DNA of 10,989 nucleotides from Chromera velia (taxonomy: Eukaryota > Sar > Chromeraceae), in assembly GCA_018398765.1 (NCBI GenBank), contig JAHBMJ010002428.1:7787-18775 (forward strand), in the 5' to 3' direction. Below are positions 1 through 7,321 of this stretch, in pieces. The notes under the pieces are model-generated. The model worked only from the letters and a program-made list of their open reading frames with translations, was not told the origin of the DNA and did not search any database. How positions within the stretch are numbered: the stretch's first letter is position 1; each line of letters begins with the position of its first letter. A program made the translations under genes and the position numbers.

Positions 1-272
1 GGGGGGGGGGGGGGGGGGGTTGGGTGCTCTCTCTTTGTCCGCCTGTATCTTGTGTCTGTCTTTGTTTCGGTTCTTGGCTGTCGGTCGGTCTGCACGGATA
101 CCGCTGTGTGCATAGGTCCCTCCATTCGAAAAAGGCGTAAGAAAGTGATGCGTGTGTGTGGCTGCAAGACAGTTATGTGTACTGGGATCTCAGTTCCTTC
201 TTTCCTTCACTCCGTGTATGTTGGTTTGGTTGCTCCCCCCTCTGCTCTCGATGTTGTGTTCGTTGCATGCAG
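1..272 (+). other. Probable intron of the LtrA-like gene, starting with a 19-base G run
   Basis: The first 19 bases are all G. The remainder is T/G/C-rich with many GTGT and TCGG runs, ending in a splice acceptor at 272. I see no convincing upstream exon. The G run may mark a contig edge or a hard-to-read homopolymer. Confidence 0.45.
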
Positions 273-321
273 GTCGGGTTTTTTGTACCAGTCGGAAGGA
301 GTGGCCAAGACGCAAGAGCGG
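273..321 (+). CDS. LtrA-like gene, first visible exon
   Basis: The acceptor is TGCATGCAG ending at 272 and the donor is GTCAGT at 322. The exon starts with the last base of a split codon and ends on a codon boundary. It encodes a 16-residue stretch ending Thr-Gln-Glu-Arg. Joined to the next exon this gives Glu-Arg-Val-Gly-Leu-Leu, which matches the family's conserved Glu-Arg just before the Gly-Glu-Ser helix, so the donor is well supported. The left boundary is less sure: the same frame is open back to 52, and the exon could be longer. The following intron (322-570) is mostly CT, GT and CTGT microsatellite. Confidence 0.55.
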
Positions 322-328
322 GTCAGTC

Positions 329-389
<61 letters not shown>

Positions 390-517
390 ACGTGTGTCGG
401 GGGGGAAAGGGTCTGGATGGCTGCCTTGATGGATGTGGCTGTGTCTCTGGGGGTGTGTAGCCCGAGACTCACTCAAATAGATCCCAGGATACCTGCTGAT
501 TTGCCAATCTGCCTGCC

Positions 518-552
<35 letters not shown>

Positions 553-957
553 ATGCTTTCTTTCTTTCAGGTTGGTCTTCTGATGATGATCCTTTTTGGG
601 GAGTCGATCATCAGTCTGGCAGTCGACACGCAGTCCCTCCAGACGGGGGAGTTTGGACACTTCGCATGGGAACTGATGGTGCCCTGGGGGGCGTTTCTCT
701 TCTACCATCACACGCAGGTCGGTGGGGTCCCTCGAGGTACTGGTACTAATATGAATATTCTTGGAGTTAGGCCTCCTCATTTATTTCACGCGGCATTCAG
801 AGAGCTGCCATTGCTTTGAAGGGGAATTCGCTCCGGCTCGTACTCTCACAAATTAAGAACAAGGCCGTCTTTTTCATGAAAACATGCACAGCACATAATT
901 GCCTGAATGACTTTTATTCAAGAAGAGGCGCAAGGGGTATCAATCTGTATGTCCGTT

Positions 958-1016
<59 letters not shown>

Positions 1017-1028
1017 ATATATATATAC

Positions 1029-1099
<71 letters not shown>

Positions 1100-4000
1100 C
1101 ATGCACAATTTGACATATGCCCTTAGAAGTTCATTTTTCTTTCTTTCTTTGCAGCCCAAACAGTCCGATCACGCGCTGTCCTCCCCCCGTTGGTGGAAGA
1201 GAATCCTCTGGGTGGGTGGGTCCGTCTGTCGGTCGGTCTGTCTTTCGGTCTCTCCATCCACAGGTGTCTCTACCTTTTTCTCTCTCTGTCCGTCTTCCTG
1301 TGCCTCCGATTTCTTCTGTGCCCGTCTCTCTCTGCTACTCGCTGTCTCTTCTGTTTCCCCCCCCCTGGTCGCTCTCTAATGCATGTACCTCCGCAAACAG
1401 AAAACTGCCGTCTCCTCACTGATGCAGAGCTTTCCTCCTTCTCCGTTCACCAGTGAATGACCTTCCATGCCGGTTTTCTCATTCTCGTGCAACTAAGTGT
1501 CTGTCTTTTCCTTCCTTCATTTCTTGCATGATGGGCTCCCTCCCTCCGTGCAGGTGGGGGTCCACTGGATCATGGGTCTCTCTATCCTCTGCATGGGCGC
1601 CGCCATCGGGATGCTCCTTGAGACGCGGAGTGCCATGCGGTCAGTCAGTCGGTCAACTTGGTCTCTCTGTTTCTAGAGGGTATGCGTCGATTGTTTGCAC
1701 AGTTGCTCTCCCTCTAGAACAGTTGAGGAAACGCATGGGATGATTCAGACTAGAGTTTGCCTGCAGGGACTTGTGTGTTGCCAAATAGGGAACAATCGGG
1801 AGGGCTTTTGATTCTCTTGGGACCACTTTTTGAAACCATGCAATGGGCGTGCGGTGCATGTCCTCTGTGTTCACCTGCGGAAAGGCCTCCATCCACAATA
1901 CGGGAAAGAAGTGGAAGAAGAAAAAAATAAAAGACAAATGAAATTTCACTTCACACCCAGCAGAACCCCTCCCTATTTCCCTTTAATTTGCCCCTTTTTC
2001 CTTCTGCATGCAGGTACAACTCGGTCCACGGCACTGCCACAGAGAGAAGTGCCTCCTCTGCGAACACCCACAGCGTCCCTCACACACTCCTGCAGGCAGT
2101 CCACTTTCCCTCTTCTGCCCCCCCATCTGGGGTAGAAGGCGTTTTGTTAAATCCAGAATCGGGAGTCTCCGAAGAGGAAGGGGGTGATTCTGGGCTCCTG
2201 TCTTCGAGCCTCAGGCTCCTCTCTGGGAAGCCTGCAAGTGGGGGGCATGCCGGGGACCTCCCCCTGGCCTCCATCCCGTTCATCGTGTGGAGCTGTGGGA
2301 CTGTCCTTCTCTGTGCTTGCATGTGCAGGTAGGTGTGTCGTGTCGGTGAGGGATGACATACGCAAGTGGATGACACGTACCGTGAGAAGAATAGTTTGCC
2401 TTAAAAAGTTTTGTGTCAGCTTCACTGATTGATGAATCGCAAACCAACTCGATCGCTGTTTTTGTTTTCTTGGAAAGAAATGTCAGAGGAACCTGCTACA
2501 CAAAAACACTAACAAATGCCTCGATGCCTGCATGCAGATGGGTCCACTTTCTGCACTTCGGAAAGGTGGGTCTGACCGTGCAGAGACGGCTGCTGAGACA
2601 GAAACTTCCGGCAGTGGCGATTCACAACAGAGTCTGGAGGGGAGTCGCACTACTCTGGTCAGTCAGTCCCTGCATGGCGATTCAGTTTCCCTTTCCCTTT
2701 CCATAAAAAGAACATCACTCTACTTTGTACATCGAAACAAAAAAACCACCGACTTCTGATTCCACAATGGTACTCCCTCCCCTGAATCTGCAAGGAACCG
2801 CCTTTCTTTATGATTTGAAACGCCATCCGAGGTGAAACATACAGCTGTTTTTCTAGAAAAGCGCTCCGTTCCCAGTGCCGGTGCGCTCCTAGTCGGGAGA
2901 GTAACGGACGGTGTCTGTTCCTCAACGTGCTCTTCTGCTGATCACGTGAAATACTAATGGAAAGGGGAGAGATCCACGAGGCGCTTCACTTTACAGCTCT
3001 GAAGTCCCATGTTCAAATTACACTGTTTGATTGATCATTCAGCATTTTGTTTTCCACACCACCCTCTCACTTAATTCTCTTTCATTCCTTCCTGAATGCA
3101 TTCAGGGTCCTGGTGGTGTTTGTAATTCCGGGTCTCAACTTTCAATGGAAGCCTGACACGCTCGCCATGGTCCTCGCCCTCCACGTTTTGGTCCTCAATC
3201 TAATCGATATGGCTTTTGCAGGTGCGTGTATGGACTCTACTTTGAACATGAATCTCTAAATAATACAGAGATCACTGACGCTTCAGCTGCCTTCTCCTCT
3301 GTATCCCTTCCTCCATTGTATGATTAGGCCGCGTCTCTGATCTGGCACATGCAGACACCCATGCAGTTCCGCTCTCTCTCGCTGACATGGGCATTCCCAG
3401 GGGAAATCAAAGCATCTTGGTTGGATACAGCGATAGTCATTCGGATGAGGTTTTCTCTTTGCACCTTTTATGCCGATTCTAGGGTCCAATGATTCATATT
3501 TTAGTGTACCTTGCTGTTGTTTCTGTGGTTGTGTGGATGGATGGATGGATGGATGGATGGAGGGATGGGTGGGTGGGTGGATGGATGGATGGATGGATGG
3601 ATGGGTGCAGCCACGGCAGCCGTGATGTTTGCGGATGCCATCAGAGAGATCAGAAGAGTCTGGCTCTCGGCCCGCACCCGAGACACCATGGCGACAGTCC
3701 AGTTGGGGAACCTCTTTCTTCCGGGGGCTCCTTCCGTTGAGAGGGAGCTGCTGACTGAGGAAGATGAGAACGAAACAGCAAGGTGAGAAGCAGGGGGGGT
3801 TGGGATGGGAAAGGTGCAAAGGGAACACCCGTACAGGATGACAAACCAATATTTTTGGAGAGAATGAAGGGAGATAAATGCATTTTTGCAACATAGCAGA
3901 CGCTTCAAAGTCTCGAGGGATTTTCGCTCTACGTCTCGATTTTGGTTCTCTTCCTGACTCTTTGTTCTACTTTCCTTTCTTTCCCTTCTCTTTCATCTTT

Positions 4001-4798
4001 TTTCCTTGTGCTTCGCTTCCCTTCTCTTTCCAACACACTTTCACTTGAATGAACTTCTTTCTATGCAGATCCCGACACCTCTCCGTGATGTCGGCAGGTC
4101 TGGCTGCGAGGAGAGTTTCCGACCAGGACCTGGGAGAGGAGGGGGACGAGGAGGAGGGTCTGAGAGACCTAGCAAGGGGGGGGGGAAATCTGGGAGTCCC
4201 ATTTGGATTCTCCTCTAGAAGGTCAACTGTGAGGGCACAGAAAAAAGATTCCAGAGGGAGCTCGGGCCGAGCTACCAGAGTGGTGCATTTCACTGGTGCT
4301 CCTGCGAATTCAAACAGTTTGTCGTCCTCAGCTCCTCCTGCTCAGCAGGGCCAGCCGCAGTCTCTCGCGGACCGCTTCTCCCACACATCGGCGGTGCAAT
4401 CGTGGAGGGAGAGGGAGAGGGAGAGGAGGGAAGAAGAAAGGGAGAAGGGAGGAGGGATGGGAGAAGATCACAAGTCACGGACGCTCGTTCCACCGTCTTC
4501 TTCCTCTGCCAATCGTCCGTCAGGTGATGGGAGAGAAAAGGGGTATTCGGACAGCAGGGGAAAGGATAGCCACGCGTCGACTGTGCGCTTTGCAGGGGCA
4601 GACGAGGAGAGCGGAGACGGCCCTGGGGGACCCCACAGTGCAGTTCCGACTGAGGACGGGGGGGAAGGAGGGAGGGAGACTCAGTCGGTCCCTCCCACAG
4701 GGAGTGGACCGGTGGGTGCAGGGTCTGATGCTGTGAGGGTAGAGGGAGAGGGAGAAAGGGCGGCAGAGGGGGGAGGGGCCTTTCCTTCCCTGCCCTGA
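273..4798 (+). CDS. LtrA-like polytopic membrane protein, 3' part of a nine-exon gene (5' end outside window)
   Basis: Joining exons 273-321, 571-717, 1155-1211, 1554-1639, 2014-2328, 2538-2657, 3106-3221, 3611-3782 and 4069-4798 gives one uninterrupted frame of 596 residues and a TGA stop. All eight introns are GT-AG and all phases agree. The joined protein has the LtrA family layout. Glu15-Arg16 precedes a membrane helix containing Gly-Glu-Ser (26-28). A helix ending in Phe-Tyr-His follows (47-61), then a helix with His near its start (85-106), one at 197-217, and two more at 254-268 and 277-303. LtrA proteins are multi-pass membrane proteins first linked to cold growth in Listeria; the biochemical activity is not established. 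Residues from about 305 to 596 form a hydrophilic Gly/Ser/Glu-rich tail that bacterial members usually lack. Family assignment is by remembered motif, not by a search. At least the N-terminal helices must lie upstream of the window. Confidence 0.75.
326..389. repeat. Compound CT/GT microsatellite in intron
   Basis: A nearly perfect CT run (about 326-359) passes into a GT run (about 364-389). It begins four bases after the splice donor at 322. Confidence 0.95.
517..552. repeat. CTGT tetranucleotide microsatellite
   Basis: About nine copies of CTGT lie just before the pyrimidine tract and acceptor at 570, and probably contribute to it. Confidence 0.95.
571..717 (+). CDS. LtrA-like gene, exon with the Gly-Glu-Ser core helix
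   Basis: The acceptor is CTTTCTTTCAG ending at 570 and the donor is GTCGGT at 718. It holds exactly 49 codons in phase 0. It encodes [17 protein letters not shown], the most recognisable LtrA element, followed by a polar loop and a second helix with Trp and Pro that ends Phe-Tyr-His-His. The next intron (718-1154) holds the CT/AT/GT microsatellite cluster at 957-1098 and nothing else recognised. Confidence 0.8.
957..1098. repeat. Compound CT/AT/GT microsatellite cluster
   Basis: CT 957-980 is followed by alternating AT and GT blocks: AT 981-1002, GT 1003-1016, AT to 1027, GT to 1040, AT 1041-1062 and GT 1063-1098. The pattern AT-GT-AT-GT-AT-GT looks like repeated internal conversion. It lies inside the intron 718-1154. 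Confidence 0.95.
1155..1211 (+). CDS. LtrA-like gene, 57-base loop exon
   Basis: The acceptor is TTCTTTGCAG ending at 1154 and the donor is GTGGGT at 1212. It is a 19-codon exon in phase 0 on both sides. It encodes a polar loop ending Arg-Trp-Trp-Lys-Arg-Ile-Leu-Trp, which leads directly into the helix of the next exon. The intron after it (1212-1553) is pyrimidine-rich with short TCGG/TCTG runs; no other feature is seen in it. Confidence 0.65.
1554..1639 (+). CDS. LtrA-like gene, exon with a His-led membrane helix
   Basis: The acceptor is CTCCGTGCAG ending at 1553 and the donor is GTCAGT at 1640. It has 28 codons plus two bases. It encodes [19 protein letters not shown] followed by Met-Leu-Leu-Glu. 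A His at the start of a small-residue-rich helix is typical of the LtrA helix that follows the Trp/Tyr-containing loop. The next intron (1640-2013) shows nothing notable. Confidence 0.78.
2014..2328 (+). CDS. LtrA-like gene, exon with a long polar insertion and one helix
   Basis: The acceptor is TGCATGCAG ending at 2013 and the donor is GTAGGT at 2329. It starts and ends in phase 2 and encodes 104 whole codons. The first ~80 residues are a Ser/Pro/Glu/Gly-rich loop that looks like a lineage-specific insertion. The last ~21 form a hydrophobic segment ([18 protein letters not shown]). The donor is forced: reading two codons further meets TAG. The following intron (2329-2537) is 209 bases. Confidence 0.7.
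2538..2657 (+). CDS. LtrA-like gene, basic loop exon
   Basis: The acceptor is CTGCATGCAG ending at 2537 and the donor is GTCAGT at 2658. It is in phase 2 on both sides. It encodes a basic amphipathic stretch (Val-Gln-Arg-Arg-Leu-Leu-Arg-Gln-Lys) and then Trp-Arg-Gly-Val-Ala-Leu-Leu, the first part of a helix completed by the next exon. The 448-base intron after it (2658-3105) contains no recognised element. Confidence 0.72.
3106..3221 (+). CDS. LtrA-like gene, exon with the last two membrane helices
   Basis: The acceptor is AATGCATTCAG ending at 3105 and the donor is GTGCGT at 3222. It enters in phase 2 and leaves in phase 1. It encodes [10 protein letters not shown], a short loop containing Trp-Lys-Pro-Asp, and then a long hydrophobic helix ending Leu-Ile-Asp-Met-Ala-Phe-Ala. 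This fits the C-terminal pair of helices in LtrA proteins. The 389-base intron after it ends in a GGAT microsatellite. Confidence 0.75.
3535..3606. repeat. GGAT/GGGT tetranucleotide repeat abutting a splice acceptor
   Basis: Runs of GGAT are interrupted by GGGT copies. The array ends about four bases before the AG at 3609-3610, in the place where a pyrimidine tract would normally be. Confidence 0.95.
3611..3782 (+). CDS. LtrA-like gene, exon leaving the membrane
   Basis: The acceptor GGGTGCAG ends at 3610, directly after a GGAT microsatellite, and the donor is GTGAGA at 3783. It enters in phase 1 and leaves in phase 2. It encodes the end of the last helix (Ala-Thr-Ala-Ala-Val-Met-Phe-Ala-Asp), a basic stretch (Ile-Arg-Arg-Val-Trp) and an acidic segment (Leu-Thr-Glu-Glu-Asp-Glu-Asn-Glu). 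The intron after it (3783-4068) is 286 bases with a pyrimidine-rich 3' half. Confidence 0.72.
4069..4798 (+). CDS. LtrA-like gene, terminal exon encoding a disordered tail
   Basis: The acceptor is TTTCTATGCAG ending at 4068. The frame runs 242 codons to TGA at 4796-4798. The product is rich in Gly, Ser, Glu, Arg and Pro with no hydrophobic segment, so it is probably a soluble disordered tail. It contains an Arg/Glu run near 4405-4445, a ten-G run at 4176-4185 encoding glycines, and two similar short motifs, VVHFTGA and TVRFAGA. The ten-G run is a possible sequencing-error site, but the frame after it still reads as plausible protein. No canonical AATAAA follows the stop. Confidence 0.72.
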
Positions 4799-5430
4799 GC
4801 GTGTTAACAAAAAAATGACAAACTCCCATGTAGCGCAACACTTGCGTGTACATGTCTGCGCGTGATTACACGAGCAGAGAGAGGATCTTTAGGCCTGAAA
4901 AATAACGCCAGTAAGGCATCGACTGAGTGAGTGACCCAGATCGAGACAAGATCGGTAACGCTCCGGGGGAAGGAAGGGCCATCAGGCTGAGGTCAAGAAG
5001 GCAGCCAGAGCAACAAGAATTGAAATTCGACTGCATGCATGCAACCCTGTTTCCATTTTGACCTTCATTTACTGACAGCAACACGCATCGTCTTGATCAT
5101 CAAGCAGCGTCGTCAATTGGTTTTTCGTCGTCGTCGTCCACCAGATTTCACAAGGCTGCAGACAAAATTCAGACTGTAGATTTTTTGTTTGGACGCTTTC
5201 CATTCGAAATGCATGATTAGTAGAAGATTTTGCAGACTTAGAAGGCAAAAGCTGCAAAAGAGTCTGATTTCTCTTCCGGAGTGCCTTTCAAAGGCCCTGG
5301 AAATGGTACTGAGTTAGAGCGCATTCCCCTTCCTGGTTATCAAACTTTGGTTACCCAATTTGTGGCAACTAGCAGGCATCTCAAAACCCTTGGTAGTCAC
5401 TGCAAACCATTAAACTAAGAATGCAAGAAT
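4799..5430. other. Spacer after the LtrA-like gene, no gene recognised
   Basis: The stretch just after the TGA is probably 3' UTR. It contains a short GTC run near 5120-5140 and no convincing ORF, RNA gene or repeat on either strand. Confidence 0.6.
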
Positions 5431-5438
5431 CAATCAAA

Positions 5439-5482
5439 TGAACGAATGAACAAACGAATGAATGAATGAATGAATGAATAAT
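5439..5482. repeat. GAAT tetranucleotide microsatellite
   Basis: Degenerate copies at 5439-5455 lead into perfect GAAT copies from about 5456 to 5480. Confidence 0.9.
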
Positions 5483-5489
5483 GGACAAC

Positions 5490-5697
5490 GAAGGGAAGAA
5501 GGAAGCAAGGAAGGAAAAAGGAAGGAAGGAAGGAAGGAAGGAAAGAAGGAAGGAAGGAAAGAAAGAAGAAAGGAGGGAAGGAAAGCGGGAAGGGAAACGA
5601 GAAGGAAAGAAGAAAAGAAGGAAAGAATTAAGGAAGAAAAGAAGGAAGGGAGAAAGAAAAAAAAAGAAAGGAAGAAAAAACGAGAAAAAAACAATAG
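5490..5697. repeat. GGAA-type purine tract
   Basis: About 200 bases are almost all A or G, with GGAA as the main unit. The stretch 5507-5585 has no pyrimidine at all. Long Lys/Glu/Arg (or on the other strand Phe/Ser/Leu) reading frames here are by-products of the repeat. Confidence 0.92.
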
Positions 5698-5767
5698 AAA
5701 GATTTTGTGTCAAGGAAATCTATTAGTGAATGATCAAATCTACACATAAGTGAATTTATTATTGAGT

Positions 5768-5950
5768 ATCATCGTCGTCATTATTAATTATTACTGTTAT
5801 TTATTAGTTGGTCGGTAGGTAGACCATTATGAAAGATATAAGTCTGGGGACTCTGGGGTAATGTTTTATTACCCCGTTATATCACGATCATCATTATCAT
5901 CATTATGATTGTTAATCGGTCTATATGTAGGCCATTATGCAATACATGAG
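5768..5950. repeat. Diverged tandem duplication in AT-rich spacer
   Basis: Two similar stretches each run from an ATCATC/ATTATT-rich lead through TCGGT to CCATTATG. The CCATTATG words are at 5824-5831 and 5932-5939, 108 bases apart. Similarity is patchy, so this may be chance in simple sequence. Confidence 0.35.
5855..5875. repeat. Perfect 8-bp inverted repeat (hairpin)
   Basis: GGGGTAAT and ATTACCCC are separated by GTTTT. It lies between the two copies of the diverged duplication. No U-tract follows, and no function can be assigned. Confidence 0.6.
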
Positions 5951-6040
5951 CCTAAGACAATGCTATACGCCATTAGAATTTTTTGTTATGCTCATTGCTG
6001 CCGCATATTCGTTTTTTTAAAAAAAGGTGCCCTTTTTATC

Positions 6041-6048
6041 GCCGTAAA
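6041..6048. repeat. Target-site duplication, left copy (GCCGTAAA)
   Basis: Identical to 6483-6490 on the other side of the hAT-type element. In both places the next three bases are TAG, from the element end on the left and from the flank on the right. Confidence 0.7.
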
Positions 6049-6482
6049 TAGAGTTGTCAAATACTACCTAGGATAAATACCGATAACCATTATTTGGAGA
6101 TCAAATACCAAATTTAGGTATAAAGTATTTATTTAGGTATCTATAATCAATTCCTGGAAAGTTCAGGGCCAACGACCTAAAATTGGGTGTGTTTTGTGAA
6201 AAATGTTGTTGCAGAGAGTTGATAAAGGCTTCAAAAACCTAAAAATGGAGAGTGATCACCATTATCACTGTGTGACGGGCGGTTGACCATGATTGACGGC
6301 CCATGGAATCACCTAAATACGGAGAGTGTTACAGTTTTTCATTTAAATCATTTTTTTAAACACATAAATCTTAAATAACCTCTAAAAGCTTAAAACGGTA
6401 AGTTTAAATATCAAATAGCGTTAAATTATTTAAGGGTCAAAAACGACTGGTTATAACCAGTATGCGGTATTCTACAACTCTA
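6049..6482. mobile_element. Non-autonomous hAT-type DNA transposon (MITE), 434 bp
   Basis: The left end reads TAGAGTTGTCAAATAC. The right end, reverse-complemented, reads TAGAGTTGTAGAATAC, so 14 of 16 bases match. A perfect direct repeat GCCGTAAA (6041-6048 and 6483-6490) flanks it as a target-site duplication. Eight-base duplications and ends beginning YARNG (here TAGAG) are the known hallmarks of the hAT superfamily. The interior is AT-rich and has no ORF of useful length, so it would need a transposase supplied from elsewhere. It lies about 480 bp upstream of the reading frame starting at 6971. The exact 8-bp duplication suggests a fairly recent insertion, although the two TIR mismatches argue for some age. 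Confidence 0.72.
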
Positions 6483-6490
6483 GCCGTAAA
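6483..6490. repeat. Target-site duplication, right copy (GCCGTAAA)
   Basis: Perfect copy of 6041-6048. The inferred empty site is ATC-GCCGTAAA-TAG. Confidence 0.7.
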
Positions 6491-6970
6491 TAGCAGGAGG
6501 AGTGATCCGAGTGAAAGAAGGTTTGCAGATGCCATATGATAGCGCTTAGACATTCCCACAGGTCATATGCCTGCAAATCTTGACAGTTTCACAAAGGACA
6601 CTACCTTCTGATATAAGAAGACACCCGCTCGTAGTTTTTTAAAGAAAAATGGTTGAGAAATAAAGGAGATCTGGTCATCCAATTATCTCTGCCGTCTCCG
6701 TCTGTTTCTCTTCCAAGCATCACTTTGCTGGGCCGGTTCCTGTGTCCACTTGCCACTCTCTTTGCTCCCAGAAGGAGCGCGGGGGCGCGGAAGCGTGGAC
6801 ACCGGTGGGGGAAGCGAAAGGACCCGCCGAACCCAGCGACGTGAGCAACCGATACGTGGCCACGCAGGGCCAAACATATACGCATCACTCAGATTGAGCA
6901 TAGAATTCCTCGTTGCTGCTTTTATCTCCATTGAACAAACCCATCGAGACTCGGCAAGGGAGCAGCACCC
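6491..6970. other. Region upstream of the long frame, possible promoter/5' UTR
   Basis: Composition changes here from AT-rich to GC-rich at about 6690. A TATA-like word (GATATAAG) lies near 6609-6616, but nothing shows it is used. The frame of the downstream gene is closed by TGA at 6932-6934, which sets the upstream limit. Other open frames here are short and not protein-like. Confidence 0.35.
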
Positions 6971-7321
6971 ATGTCGCAGTCTCCTGAACACAAGCAATCT
7001 TCTCCTTCCCCGTCTCGACATGACCTCTCTGATAAGAGAGCTGGACCGTCTCCTCCTCCGTCTTCAACATCTCCTACTCCGTCTTTAACCACTGACTGCC
7101 ATCGCCCAGGACGTCGAAAAACATCAAAAGGCCAGTCAAAGAGTAAGGCAGATGGCGCCAGCGAAGTGGGCCTGTCCACAGCCAAGGGAGCCCCCCCGAG
7201 CGGGGCAGCTAACTCTCCACCACCATGTGCATCCCTCTGCAGGACTACCTCTCAGCCAGATGGGCCCCCCGATGAGACGGACGAAAACTACCCCGCCCTT
7301 CCCACGGCAGGGAGGGCATAG
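6971..7321 (+). CDS. Segment A: Ser/Pro-rich N-terminal ORF, 116 codons, ends TAG
   Basis: Starts at ATG 6971, the first in-frame ATG after the upstream stop at 6932. The product is Ser/Pro/Lys-rich without hydrophobic helices, and ends with an acidic stretch and DENYPALP (7280-7303) before Thr-Ala-Gly-Arg-Ala-stop. After the TAG the same frame continues for 574 codons, so this is either a short independent protein or the N-terminus of a broken longer one. Short Tyr/Phe-Pro-x-Leu-Pro motifs after acidic residues occur in many ORF1/Gag-like and RNA-binding proteins; this is only a loose resemblance. Confidence 0.45.
   Translation: MSQSPEHKQSSPSPSRHDLSDKRAGPSPPPSSTSPTPSLTTDCHRPGRRKTSKGQSKSKADGASEVGLSTAKGAPPSGAANSPPPCASLCRTTSQPDGPPDETDENYPALPTAGRA

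Noticed and set aside
1-19. Telomere or G-quadruplex element
   Set aside because: It is an uninterrupted G homopolymer, not a telomeric repeat; more likely a contig-edge or homopolymer feature.
52-429. 125-codon + strand ORF at the left end
   Set aside because: Only its part up to 321 joins sensibly to the next exon. The remainder runs into CT/GT microsatellite (Ser-Leu then Val-Cys repeats), which is intron.
4524-4594. Possible 71-base intron in the terminal exon (CAG|GTGATG to TTTGCAG)
   Set aside because: The sites look usable, but the unspliced frame is open to a later stop and keeps the TVRFAGA word. Removing it would shift frame to a stop at 4734-4736. RNA data could reverse this.
5381-5749. 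ORFs of Lys/Glu/Arg (+) or Phe/Leu/Ser (-) over the purine tract
   Set aside because: Pure by-products of GGAA repeats.
6750-7088. 112-codon + strand ORF overlapping the start of the long frame
   Set aside because: Composition is unremarkable and its end overlaps segment A out of frame, where segment A's Ser/Pro-rich reading continues into better-supported sequence. An upstream exon cannot be fully excluded.
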